NCBI RefSeq assembly: GCF_003046545.1 | Contig: NZ_QAAA01000018.1 | Location: 1-44,161, forward strand | From: Rhodovulum imhoffii | GTDB taxonomy: Bacteria > Pseudomonadota > Alphaproteobacteria > Rhodobacterales > Rhodobacteraceae | DNA: 44,161 bases | Reading direction: 5' to 3' | The notes under the pieces: model-generated | Database searches by the model: none | What the model saw: the letters and a program-made list of their open reading frames with translations, nothing else | What the model was told of the DNA's origin: nothing | Made by a program: the position numbers and the translations under genes | Shown here: positions 8,041 to 16,210 of the stretch, in pieces | How the letters are laid out: each line of letters opens with the position of its first letter | Numbering within the stretch: the stretch's first letter is position 1

Positions 8041-9033
8041 ATGACCAAATTGACCAAGGCAATTGCCATTGCGACATCTGTCATTGGGCTGGCGGCAGGC
8101 GCAGCGCCGGCCCAGGATGCCCCTGAATGGCTGGGGGGTGAGCTGAAGAAACCGCTGTCGGAAACCCGCATCGGCATTACCGTACTCTATCCGGGTTCGA
8201 ATGCCTACCAGGCGAAATATGCCGAGACTGCGGAAGCCTACAGCAAGGAGCTTGGCATTCAGGCCACCGTGATGGACCCTCAGGGCGACCCGGCCGTGCA
8301 ATTCAATCAGATTCAGGACATGGCTTCGCAGAAGCTGGATGCGCTGGTCGTCTGGCCGACGTCGCAGAACGCGCTGATTCCGGCAATTCGCAACGCCTCG
8401 CGCGATGGTATTCCGGTTGTTACGTCGAATTCGCCGATCGGTGAAGCGGGGCGGCGCTATATCGTCGGCCACACCGGGCCGGACGATTGCGCACAGGCCG
8501 AACAATCGGCGGAAATGCTGGGGGATGCGCTTGGCGGCGACGGCGATATTGTGGTTGTGGAGGGCACACCGGGCTATAGCGTCTCGATCCTGCGCAAGAA
8601 CTGTTTCCTCGACAAGATTGCCGACGATTATCCCGGCATCAACATTCTGGCCAGCCAGACCGCGGAATGGAACCGGGAAAAGGCTCAGACCGTGATGGAA
8701 ACCTTCCTGACCCAATTCGGCGACCAGATCGATGGCGTCTACGCGTTTGACGACGGAATGGGCCTTGGGGTGATCAGTGCGCTTCAGGGTGCCGGAAAGC
8801 AGCCCGGCGAAGTCAAGGTCGTAACATGCAACCAGTTTGGCGAAGGATGGGATGCAATGAAGGCCGGTTGGCATTCCGGCTCGAACAAACAGTCGCCCAT
8901 CGACGATGCGATCCTGGCCATCCAGACGGCGGTCAAGGTTGCCAACGGCATCGAGGTGCCGGCACTGCAGGGCATCGAGACGCCGAAGGTCACGCCGGAC
9001 AACGTGGATGAGTTCGACCGCCCGAGCTGGTAA
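8041..9033 (+). CDS. Periplasmic sugar-binding protein (Peripla_BP_4, CUT2), system 1
   Basis: The 330-residue product opens with a classical Sec signal peptide (MTKLTKAIAIATSVIGLAAG, then APAQD with a likely cut after APA). Mature residues form a type I periplasmic binding fold: RIGITVLYPGSNAYQAKYAE, VMDPQGDPAVQFNQIQDM, LDALVVWPTSQNALIPAIR, GIPVVTSN, and the hinge block AEWNREKAQTVMETFL. It captures the substrate for the system 1 permeases encoded divergently. The start is fixed by GGAGGAG 7-12 nt upstream. The substrate is likely a sugar or polyol, since the family includes ribose, xylose, rhamnose and erythritol binders. It resembles the system 2 binding protein, so the two systems probably arose by duplication or from related donors. 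Confidence 0.94.
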   Translation: MTKLTKAIAIATSVIGLAAGAAPAQDAPEWLGGELKKPLSETRIGITVLYPGSNAYQAKYAETAEAYSKELGIQATVMDPQGDPAVQFNQIQDMASQKLDALVVWPTSQNALIPAIRNASRDGIPVVTSNSPIGEAGRRYIVGHTGPDDCAQAEQSAEMLGDALGGDGDIVVVEGTPGYSVSILRKNCFLDKIADDYPGINILASQTAEWNREKAQTVMETFLTQFGDQIDGVYAFDDGMGLGVISALQGAGKQPGEVKVVTCNQFGEGWDAMKAGWHSGSNKQSPIDDAILAIQTAVKVANGIEVPALQGIETPKVTPDNVDEFDRPSW

Positions 9034-9053
9034 GCCAACGCCCCCAAGACATC

Positions 9054-9079
9054 GGGGCCGCGTTGAAAGACGCGGCCCC
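9054..9079. terminator. Hairpin between convergent genes
   Basis: GGGGCCGCGT (9054-9063) pairs perfectly with ACGCGGCCCC (9070-9079) around the loop TGAAAG. It lies 21 nt after the binding-protein stop (9033) and 15 nt before the stop of the convergent regulator gene (9094), so it can end transcription from both sides. No long T tract follows on the plus strand. Confidence 0.7.
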
Positions 9080-9093
9080 TCCGGGGAGGCGGC

Positions 9094-10797
9094 TCAATAG
9101 CGGCCACGTTCCCGCATCAGGGCGTCGATGCGGTTTTGGGCATTCGACAGGGCCTGTTCCACGGTCAGGACACCTTGTAGCATCATGTGGATTTCGACCC
9201 CAAGAACACTCAGAAGATCGCTGAATTCCGGGATCGGAGGACGCGGCCAGGTCTGCAACTCGCCGCGGCGCTCCATGGCATCGACCGCGCTGATCATGGC
9301 ACTGCTGGCCTGAACCTCCGGATCCGCGCTGGTGGAAAAGCGTGGGCTGGTCGGGTTGCCGTTCAGCACGTACCATTTCAGCATTTCCGGGCGCGTCAGG
9401 TATTCCATCACCTTCCAGGAGGCCGCCTTGCGCTGGGTTGAAAGCCCGGAAGGCATGGCCAGAGAGAAGCCGCCGATCGGGGAGACAGTGCGCGCGCCCG
9501 GCCCGTGCGGATGTGGCACAAACTGCACATTGCCATGTGCCGGGGAGGAATCGTTCAGTTCAAAGGCTGCCGCGCGAATGCTCCAGCCATATGTCATGGC
9601 CGCCTCGCCTTTCGAAAAAATGCTGATGCGACGATCCCAATTGCAACTCAGGCTGTCACGGTGCGAAAACGCCAACAGTTCCAACAAAAACTCGGCCGTC
9701 TCCCGGGCCACGTCCGTGTTCAGAAGGGGGCGGTAATTTTCCCCCCGAATCTCGTTCACGTTGAATTCAACTCCCAGCGGATCGAGGTTTATGACCGGCT
9801 GCCCGAAATCCGCCAGTGTCTGGACAAAAGTATGTGCGACCGGGGTTCCGCGGCCGAAATTCATAACGATCCCCGAAAGATTGAGGGTCGAACGATGTAG
9901 CACCCGGGCCGCCAGAAGCAGTTCGTCGGTCGTCCTTGGACTGGTCAATCCTGCTTCGGCGAAAAGGTCGGAACGACAAAACAAAAGCTCCGCAGTCGGC
10001 TGAATCGGCAAACCGTATTGGCAATTATTCCAGGAAGACCCCCGGTAGGCCGCGTTATGAAAATCTGAAGGGTTGTAACGCTCTTCGCTCATGATCTCGT
10101 TAAGCGGCTCAATCACGTTTTCGGTGGCGAGTTGGCCGATCCACGGCAGATCCACGGCCATGAGATCGTATTTCGAAATCTCCCGTTGGGCATTGTTCAT
10201 GATTTCGCCAAGGAGTTCATCGAGCGGCAAGTTGACGATTTCGATATTCGTTCCGCAAAGCTCATCCAGATTCGATGAAAACTCGCTGAGGGTCTTGAAC
10301 GTTGGATCGATCGGACTGAGAATCCGAAAGGTCTGCTCCACGCCGACGCCTGCGCGCATTGCGCTCGGGTAGGGCAATGTACGGGATGCCATGTAATAAC
10401 CGCCGAAGTAGAAATCGCTGATTTCGCCATCGCCGGTCGTGAAACCGAATGTATTTCCGACCGTTGATTTCAACTGCGTGGCAAAACTCTCGATCTCCGA
10501 AATCAGTTTGCGCGTCGGATGCAGCGAAAACGATTTCCCCGTCCGGGATTTGGGGCGTTTGTGCAGGAACCCTTCCTCGATCAGTTCCGAAATACGGCGC
10601 ATCGCCGTGCCGTAAGGGACATCCGCAGCCATCGCGGCGGATGTCACGGTCAAAAGCTTTCCTTCGAGATGCCGGCGCATGGCATAGGAGACGATATTCC
10701 AGCGCGGGTCCACCGTGGCCAGGCTGGTCCGCTTTTCGGACAATTCACGGTTGGAATCCACGAATGTCAGAATTCTTAAAAGCTCCTCTCGGGTCAT
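9094..10797 (-). CDS. Winged-helix regulator fused to a family-1 solute-binding domain (regulator 1)
   Basis: The 567-residue protein has no signal peptide. Residues of about 33-95 look like a winged helix: a first helix, then VTSAAMAADVPYGTAMRRIS (recognition helix) and a basic wing KRPKSRTGKSFSLHPTRKL. From about residue 150 to the end it resembles an extracellular solute-binding protein of the maltose class (SBP_bac_1/8): YDLMAVDLPWIGQ, then AELLFCRSDLFAEAGL, GEAAMTYGWS and a late SPIGGFSLAMPSG. Together they suggest a cytoplasmic one-component regulator whose ligand is bound by a transporter-type fold, in the way SgrR couples HTH and a different binding-protein family. It is convergent with the system 1 binding protein and divergent from the GMC gene, its probable target. 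A paralogue lies at 23182-25002. Confidence 0.85.
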   Translation of the reverse strand: MTREELLRILTFVDSNRELSEKRTSLATVDPRWNIVSYAMRRHLEGKLLTVTSAAMAADVPYGTAMRRISELIEEGFLHKRPKSRTGKSFSLHPTRKLISEIESFATQLKSTVGNTFGFTTGDGEISDFYFGGYYMASRTLPYPSAMRAGVGVEQTFRILSPIDPTFKTLSEFSSNLDELCGTNIEIVNLPLDELLGEIMNNAQREISKYDLMAVDLPWIGQLATENVIEPLNEIMSEERYNPSDFHNAAYRGSSWNNCQYGLPIQPTAELLFCRSDLFAEAGLTSPRTTDELLLAARVLHRSTLNLSGIVMNFGRGTPVAHTFVQTLADFGQPVINLDPLGVEFNVNEIRGENYRPLLNTDVARETAEFLLELLAFSHRDSLSCNWDRRISIFSKGEAAMTYGWSIRAAAFELNDSSPAHGNVQFVPHPHGPGARTVSPIGGFSLAMPSGLSTQRKAASWKVMEYLTRPEMLKWYVLNGNPTSPRFSTSADPEVQASSAMISAVDAMERRGELQTWPRPPIPEFSDLLSVLGVEIHMMLQGVLTVEQALSNAQNRIDALMRERGRY

Positions 10798-10955
10798 GGG
10801 CGGGTCCTGTCATTCGTTTCCATGCGCCCAGCCACGTTCCCAAATCCGGCGGGCTGAACCAGTCAAGGTTAGTCCAAATCTGACATTTTGCGTGTTCTGT
10901 CGCAACGGCTGGCCGTGCAACGCTTGCACCGGACCATTTTCAGGCGGGGGAAACG
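10798..10955. promoter_or_regulatory. Divergent promoter region between regulator 1 and the GMC oxidoreductase
   Basis: The 158-nt gap separates outward-facing genes. GTGCAA (10915-10920), three bases, then TTGCAC (10924-10929) form a perfect inverted repeat 27 nt before ATG 10956, a sensible place for an operator. TCCGGCGGGCTGAAC at 10845-10859 matches the CGGTYTGCCGAAA boxes only weakly. A purine-rich ribosome site (GGCGGGGGAAA) precedes the GMC start. Confidence 0.45.
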
Positions 10956-12557
10956 ATGTCGCCAACTGAATTCGACTACATCGTGATCGGCGCGGGCTCG
11001 GCCGGATGCGCGGTCGCGGGACGCCTGGGCGAAGCGGGGCATTCGGTGCTTTTGCTCGAAGCCGGCGGGCGCGACTACAATCCGTTCATCCACATCCCGT
11101 TGGGCTATTCGATGCTTTACGCCAACCCCCGCGTGAACTGGTGTTACGAGAGCGCCCCCGAACCGTATTTGAACAATCGCCGCCTGTTCCAGCCGCGCGG
11201 CAAGGTGCTTGGGGGCACGGGTGCGATAAACGGAATGATCTACATGCGCGGCCAACCGGAAGATTTCGATGGATGGGCGGCCGGTGGATGTACCGGCTGG
11301 GGCTGGGACGGCGTCCTGCCGTATTTCAAATCCTGCGAAGATCAGGAGCGCGGCGCAGATGAATATCATGGTGCGGGCGGTCCTGTTGCGGTCTCCGATA
11401 TTCGCACCCGACACGAATTGGGAGAGGCCTTTCACGCGGCTTCCGAGGCGCTGGGCGTACCACGCAACGACGATTTCAACGGCGCGCAACAAGAGGGCAC
11501 GGGCTATGTCCAGACAACGACCAGGAATGGCCTCAGATGGAGCACCGCCGCCGGCTATCTGCGCGGCACGGCCAGGCAGAATATCACCCTGAAACTGGGC
11601 GCGATGGTCCAGCGCATCACGCTTGACGGGCGGCGTGCCACCGGCGTGTTGTGGCGGGACAAGCGTGGTAAACATACGGCAAATGCACGGCGCGAGATCA
11701 TCCTGAGCGGCGGCAGCTTCAATTCACCGCAATTGCTTCAGCTTTCGGGCATTGGGCCTGGCGAATTGCTGCGTTCCTTCGGGATCGGTGTGCAACACGA
11801 TTTGCCCGGAGTGGGTGAAAACCTGCAAGACCATTTCGGCATCGGGGCGGAATACCGCTCGACCGTGCGTTCCACGGTCAACGATCTTTACAACAACAAG
11901 CTCAAAGGCGGGCTGCAACTGTTGCGACATCTGGTTTCCCGGACCGGTCCCTTTGCGGACAATGGCAACTACTCCAATACCTTCATCAGGTCGGACCCTG
12001 GGATCGACCGACCGGATATGATGGTAACCTTCATGGCGTGGTGCACGGACGAGCACCTGAAGCCGCATCCTTTCTCGGGCTTCACCATTCTGGCTGAGCA
12101 TATGCGCCCCAATTCCCGCGGTCATGTGCGTATCACCAGCCCAGATCCGGATCGGCAACCCGAGATCCAATTCAACTTCTTCGCCGACGACGCCGATCAG
12201 CATGCGGCAATCGCAGGCCTGCGGTTCGCGCGCAAGATCGCAGCTACATCTCCCATGGCAGAATGCGTTGAATATGAGCTTTCGCCTGGCAAGGACGTGC
12301 AATCCGAGGATGAGCTTCTGAGCTATTGCCGGGCGAACGGCTTGTCGCTGCTGCATCCGGTCGGGACCTGCAAGATGGGGATTGGCGTGGATGCGGTGGT
12401 CGACCCACGGCTCAGGGTACATGGGATTGATGGGCTGCGGGTTGCGGATGCCTCGATCATGCCGCGGATCGTGACAGCCAATACCAACGCGGCCTCGATC
12501 ATGATTGGCGAAAAGGCGGCCGCGTTGATATTGGAAGATGCAAGGACATTCGCATGA
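10956..12557 (+). CDS. GMC family FAD-dependent oxidoreductase (choline dehydrogenase-like)
   Basis: The 533-residue flavoprotein begins with the FAD-binding Rossmann loop (YIVIGAGSAGCAVAGRL, LLLEAGG, about residues 8-40), followed by GMC signature 1 (RGKVLGGTGAINGMIYMRG, about 84-102) and signature 2 (SGGSFNSPQLLQLSGIGP, about 252-269). The active-site His lies in LLHPVGTCKMG and the partner Asn in NTNAASIMIGEKAA near the C-terminus. It has no signal peptide. Family members oxidise primary or secondary alcohols of polyols, choline or sugars and pass electrons to quinone or oxygen. It forms a two-gene operon with the Gfo/Idh enzyme (ATGA overlap), so both probably work on consecutive steps of one sugar alcohol. 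The substrate is unknown. Confidence 0.93.
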   Translation: MSPTEFDYIVIGAGSAGCAVAGRLGEAGHSVLLLEAGGRDYNPFIHIPLGYSMLYANPRVNWCYESAPEPYLNNRRLFQPRGKVLGGTGAINGMIYMRGQPEDFDGWAAGGCTGWGWDGVLPYFKSCEDQERGADEYHGAGGPVAVSDIRTRHELGEAFHAASEALGVPRNDDFNGAQQEGTGYVQTTTRNGLRWSTAAGYLRGTARQNITLKLGAMVQRITLDGRRATGVLWRDKRGKHTANARREIILSGGSFNSPQLLQLSGIGPGELLRSFGIGVQHDLPGVGENLQDHFGIGAEYRSTVRSTVNDLYNNKLKGGLQLLRHLVSRTGPFADNGNYSNTFIRSDPGIDRPDMMVTFMAWCTDEHLKPHPFSGFTILAEHMRPNSRGHVRITSPDPDRQPEIQFNFFADDADQHAAIAGLRFARKIAATSPMAECVEYELSPGKDVQSEDELLSYCRANGLSLLHPVGTCKMGIGVDAVVDPRLRVHGIDGLRVADASIMPRIVTANTNAASIMIGEKAAALILEDARTFA

Positions 12558-13564
12558 TGGGTACCATTGGGATAGCGGTGTTGGGCACGGGGCGCATGGC
12601 GCATGTCTACGGGCCCAAGATCAACGCGCATCCGGGGCTGCGCCTTGAAGTTGTTTACAACCCGCGCATGTCGTCCGCCGAAAACGCGGCCGCGCGCTAT
12701 GGCGGACGCGCGATGGACGACCTGGGTGCCGTCCTGGGCGACCCTCGGGTCGATGCGGTGGTGATCGCAACGCCGACCAACACGCATCTTGAGTATATCG
12801 ACAAGGCGGCCCGTGCCGGAAAACCGATTTATTGCGAGAAACCGCTGGATCACTCTCTGGAGAGGGTGGAGCAGGCCCTGACGACGCTCAAAACACACCC
12901 GGTTCCGTTCATGCTGGGCTTCAACCGCCGTTTTGACCCCGATAACCTTGCCTTGCGCAATGCCGTGCAGACCGGCGAGATCGGTCGCTTGACCATGGTG
13001 ATGAGCTGGTCGCGGGAGCCGAGCCCGCCGCCGATCGGCTATGTGCGTGCATCCGGCGGCTATTTCGTGGATGCGACCATTCATGACATCGACCTGTTAT
13101 GCTGGATCGCAGGGGAACACCCAGTCGAAGTGCAGGCTGCGGGGTCGTGCATGTTCGACCCTGAGATCGGCGCCCAGGGCGATTTCGATCTGACCATGAC
13201 AACGCTGAAAATGCCCTCGGGCGCGCTTGCGCACATCAACAATTCCCGTGCCTGTTCCTACGGGTTCGACCAGCGCCTGGAAGCCTTCGGAGACAAGGGC
13301 ATGGTACAGACCCTGAATCACAGGGATGACAACCTGGTGCGCTGGAACGATCGTTGCACTGTCGCCCGCGCGCCGCTCAGGCACTTCTTTCTGGAGCGCT
13401 ATGACCAGTCATTCTACAACGCGCTGGACGAGTTCCACGCCGCACTCACGTCCGGCCGGGCCCCATCCGCCACCGCGCAGGATGGGCAGGCCGCGTTGGC
13501 CATTGCCCTGGCCTGTGCGAAATCAGCGAAAACCGGGCAGGCAGTGACGCCAGATTACACATGA
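12554..13564 (+). CDS. Gfo/Idh/MocA family dehydrogenase (inositol 2-dehydrogenase-like)
   Basis: The 336-residue protein overlaps the GMC stop by 4 nt. It has GIAVLGTGRMAHVYGPKI at the start (Rossmann loop), VIATPTNTHLEYIDKAARAG, the catalytic block IYCEKPLDHSLERVEQAL (about 94-111) and VDATIHDIDLLCWIAGEHPV (about 174-193), the last being close to bacterial inositol 2-dehydrogenases. Its length is typical of IolG. Together with the GMC enzyme it suggests oxidation of a cyclic or open polyol. No other inositol genes (iolB, C, D, E) are present, so the inositol label describes family resemblance only. It ends 28 nt from the convergent SDR gene. Confidence 0.9.
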   Translation: MMGTIGIAVLGTGRMAHVYGPKINAHPGLRLEVVYNPRMSSAENAAARYGGRAMDDLGAVLGDPRVDAVVIATPTNTHLEYIDKAARAGKPIYCEKPLDHSLERVEQALTTLKTHPVPFMLGFNRRFDPDNLALRNAVQTGEIGRLTMVMSWSREPSPPPIGYVRASGGYFVDATIHDIDLLCWIAGEHPVEVQAAGSCMFDPEIGAQGDFDLTMTTLKMPSGALAHINNSRACSYGFDQRLEAFGDKGMVQTLNHRDDNLVRWNDRCTVARAPLRHFFLERYDQSFYNALDEFHAALTSGRAPSATAQDGQAALAIALACAKSAKTGQAVTPDYT

Positions 13565-13592
13565 AAGGCTCCTTGACCCACCGCGGGGGCTG

Positions 13593-14360
13593 TCAGCGGG
13601 CCAGCCAACCGCCGTCGACAGGCAGGATCGTCCCGTGAATGAACGCGGCGTGCTCGCTGGCCAGAAATGCGACCGGCCAGGCAATCTCTTCGGGCGTTCC
13701 CCAGCGGCCGGCCGGAATACGGGCCATCAGGTCGCGGGTCCGGTCTGCGTCCTTTTGCAAAGCGGCGGTGTTGTCGGTTGCGATATACCCCGGCGCCACG
13801 GCGTTGACGTTCACGCCCCGTGCCGCCCATTCATTGGCAAAGGCACGGGTCAGCTGCGCGACCGCGCCCTTGGCGGCCGCATAGCCCGGCACCAGAATGC
13901 CCCCCTGGAAGGACAGCACGGACGCGACATTGACAATCTTGCCATGTCCCCTGTCCAGCATGCGGCGCCCAAGTTCACGGGTCAGCAGGAAAACCGCATC
14001 CAGATTGACGGCCATGACCGCATCCCAGTCTTCAATGGGATGCTGCGCAGCCATTGAACGGCGGATGATCCCGGCATTGTTGATCAGGATATCGACGGGA
14101 CGCCCCGCGGCATCCAGCCCGGCGATCATGGCTTCGATCCGGCCCCGGTCCGAAAGGTCGCAATCGACCGGTTCGAATGTACCGGACAGCCCCTCGAACT
14201 GATCGGTGGGAGCATGCTTCGTGATCCGGGTGCCGACGCCAATCACATCGGCCCCGCATTGCGCGATGATGTGGGCAATGCTCAGCCCGATGCCCCGGCT
14301 GGCCCCGGTCACCAGGGCCGTCTTGCCCCGCAGGTCGATTTTGGGATGCGCATGGGTCAT
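13593..14360 (-). CDS. SDR family oxidoreductase (2-deoxy-D-gluconate 3-dehydrogenase-like)
   Basis: The 255-residue classical short-chain dehydrogenase has the cofactor loop TGASRGIG (about 17-24), NNAG, and the Ser-Tyr-Lys set in NVASVLSFQGGILVPGYAAA plus KGAV. The C-terminal ATDNTAALQKDADRTRDLMA and RIPAGRWGTPEEIAWPVAFL resemble KduD, which interconverts keto-deoxy sugar acids. Start 14360 overlaps the stop of the preceding E3-like gene by 4 nt (ATGA), so it is the last gene of the long leftward operon. An upstream extension to 14486 is ignored because it would run into that gene. Acting on a keto or hydroxy intermediate of the imported sugar is an inference. Confidence 0.9.
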   Translation of the reverse strand: MTHAHPKIDLRGKTALVTGASRGIGLSIAHIIAQCGADVIGVGTRITKHAPTDQFEGLSGTFEPVDCDLSDRGRIEAMIAGLDAAGRPVDILINNAGIIRRSMAAQHPIEDWDAVMAVNLDAVFLLTRELGRRMLDRGHGKIVNVASVLSFQGGILVPGYAAAKGAVAQLTRAFANEWAARGVNVNAVAPGYIATDNTAALQKDADRTRDLMARIPAGRWGTPEEIAWPVAFLASEHAAFIHGTILPVDGGWLAR

Positions 14361-15307
14361 AGGCCCGTGAGAGTCCCAAGCGCCCTTTCGGCGGCAAAGC
14401 CAACCGTTTCGGACAGTATCGGATCGGCATGAATGCTCCGTGCGATATCCCCAGATGTTACCCTCATTTCCATAGGCAGAACACATTCACCCAGGAGTTC
14501 CCCGGCAGTGCGCCCGACCGCCCGGATGGCCGCGCCGGCCTTGATTTCCCCGACAAAATCTTCTTCGTATCTCAGCAAAAGCGCCGGGCCGCCGGCATTC
14601 ACAGAAACGACCTTCGTGCCCGTGTGCACGGTGAGGCCGGCGGCGCCCAGCGCCGCGCGCAAGATGCGAACCACCTCGGCATCGGCGCCGGGGGCAATCT
14701 GATCCACGCACTCGATCACGGTGACCTTGCTTCCCAGAGCGGTATAGACGGTTGCCAATTCCAGCCCGACGATACCGCCGACGACGATAGCCAGCCGCTT
14801 TGGGACATCGCGAAGTTCCAGCGCATCGGTCAAATCCCAGACCCGGTGGTCCCTGGACCACCCTTCCAGTTTTACAGGGAACGATCCGACAGCGATCACG
14901 GCCTGCTTGAATGTCCATCCCTTGCCGTCGATGTCAACAGACGCCGCCCCGGTGAACGATGCGGGGCCGCGTATGACGCGGACCTTGCGCCGTTGGGCCA
15001 AACCGTTCGGGCCGCCGGTCAGACAGGCAACGATTTCGTCCTTCTTGCCACGCAGCCTGACAAGATCGCCCGGCACCCGTCCCGTCGACATCCCCCAATC
15101 GTTGTCGTGGCGCGCCTCGTGGAGGAGTTCCGCGACATGCAGCACCGCCCTGGAAAGAATGCCCCCCTCGTTCAGGCTGGCTCCGCCCAAGGTCGCGCGC
15201 GGATCGGCCGGAACGACATCCCGCCCTAGGTCGGCGGCACGCAAAGCGCAGGCATGGCCCTCCGGACCCCCGCCAACAACCATGAAATCGGCGTGTGTAT
15301 CGGGCAT
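14357..15307 (-). CDS. Degenerate, internally deleted dihydrolipoyl dehydrogenase (E3-like pseudoenzyme)
   Basis: The 316 residues clearly derive from an E3 (normally about 460-470). The FAD loop VVGGGPEGHACALRAADLG is present. The redox-disulfide motif GGxCLNxGC is GGASLNEGG (41-49), so both cysteines are gone. The NAD loop is VVGGIVGLE, one residue short of the usual GGGxxG. After AAIRAVGRT (about 267) the chain jumps to AGELLGECVLPMEMRV, removing about 145-150 residues that hold the FAD GD motif and most of the dimer domain. The final helix reads IHADPILSE where active enzymes have HxHPT, so the catalytic His is Asp (295). The frame is nevertheless open and coupled to both neighbours (9-nt gap upstream, ATGA downstream). 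It cannot catalyse the E3 reaction and is either decaying or repurposed. Confidence 0.88.
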   Translation of the reverse strand: MPDTHADFMVVGGGPEGHACALRAADLGRDVVPADPRATLGGASLNEGGILSRAVLHVAELLHEARHDNDWGMSTGRVPGDLVRLRGKKDEIVACLTGGPNGLAQRRKVRVIRGPASFTGAASVDIDGKGWTFKQAVIAVGSFPVKLEGWSRDHRVWDLTDALELRDVPKRLAIVVGGIVGLELATVYTALGSKVTVIECVDQIAPGADAEVVRILRAALGAAGLTVHTGTKVVSVNAGGPALLLRYEEDFVGEIKAGAAIRAVGRTAGELLGECVLPMEMRVTSGDIARSIHADPILSETVGFAAERALGTLTGL

Positions 15308-15316
15308 GCCTTCCCC

Positions 15317-16210
15317 TCAGACCATGATCCGGCGGGGGTCCGCAATCAACCCCGCCAAACAGGACATGAAGCGCGCGGCATCTGCGCCGTTGATCGCGCG
15401 GTGGTCATAGCTCAGGTCCAGTGGCACCATCGGAACCGGGCAGGGCGTGTCGCCGTCCCAGGTTGTGACGGTTTTGGTGCGAGTTATACCGAGGATCGCC
15501 ACCTCGGGCGGATTGACGATGGGCGTGAAACCGATGCCGCCGATACCACCCAAATTGGTGATTGTCATCGATGCGCCACCCATTTCATCCGGGCCAACCT
15601 TGCGGGACTGCGCGCGCGCGGCAAGATCGGCGATCTCCTCCGCAATCTGCCAGAGCCCCTTCTTGTCAACGTTCCGCACCACCGGCACCATCAGGCCATG
15701 TGCCGTGTCCACCGCAATGCCAAGATGAACATAGTCCTTCAGGATCAATCGCTTGCCATCTCCGGAAAGTGAGGCATTGAAACGGGGGAATTTCCGCAAC
15801 GCCCGCCCCAGGGCCTTGGCGTGGAAAGCCAGCGCGGTCAATTTGACACCGCGCGCCCGAGCCTCCGGTTTCAGTTTCGCGCGAAACGCCTCAATGGCCG
15901 ACATATCGGCGCGGTCATGGTGTGTGACTTGCGGGATCAACGCATTGGCCGCCGCGAGATTGGCGCTGGCGAGCTGGGCAAATCGGCTCATGGGTTCTTC
16001 TCTGACCGGACCATAAGCGGCGTGATCGACCTCCCAGTATGAGATGCCCGCCGCCGCACCGCCGGGGGCGGGCCTGCCACGGTCCAGATCCTCGTGCGCG
16101 ATTGTGGTGCGGCCCAGTTCACGGGCAAGCTGCTCCAGGTCGATCCCCTTGCGCAGGGCCAGAGCCCGGACGGACGGGGCGGCGATCACATGGCCCATAC
16201 CGCTCACCAT
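15317..16210 (-). CDS. Dihydrolipoamide acyltransferase catalytic subunit (E2) without lipoyl domain
   Basis: The 297-residue protein starts with a peripheral-subunit-binding domain (AAPSVRALALRKGIDLEQLA, about 10-43) and continues into a complete 2-oxoacid dehydrogenase acyltransferase domain: SRFAQLASANLAAANALIPQ, VTHHDRADM, LGIAVDTAHGLMVPVVRNVD, and the active-site block SYDHRAINGADAARF with His270 and Asn274 (Asn here is also known in pyruvate-type E2s). The usual N-terminal lipoyl domain is absent; lipoyl domains are instead in the product of 17646-18917. The start overlaps the end of the aldehyde dehydrogenase gene by 7 nt. It would transfer the acyl group from the lipoyl arm of its partner to CoA within the core of the complex. 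Confidence 0.9.
   Translation of the reverse strand: MVSGMGHVIAAPSVRALALRKGIDLEQLARELGRTTIAHEDLDRGRPAPGGAAAGISYWEVDHAAYGPVREEPMSRFAQLASANLAAANALIPQVTHHDRADMSAIEAFRAKLKPEARARGVKLTALAFHAKALGRALRKFPRFNASLSGDGKRLILKDYVHLGIAVDTAHGLMVPVVRNVDKKGLWQIAEEIADLAARAQSRKVGPDEMGGASMTITNLGGIGGIGFTPIVNPPEVAILGITRTKTVTTWDGDTPCPVPMVPLDLSYDHRAINGADAARFMSCLAGLIADPRRIMV

Noticed and set aside
12554-13564. Naming the gene iolG
   Set aside because: It resembles inositol 2-dehydrogenases, but no other inositol catabolic genes occur in the window and the family is too broad for a firm name.
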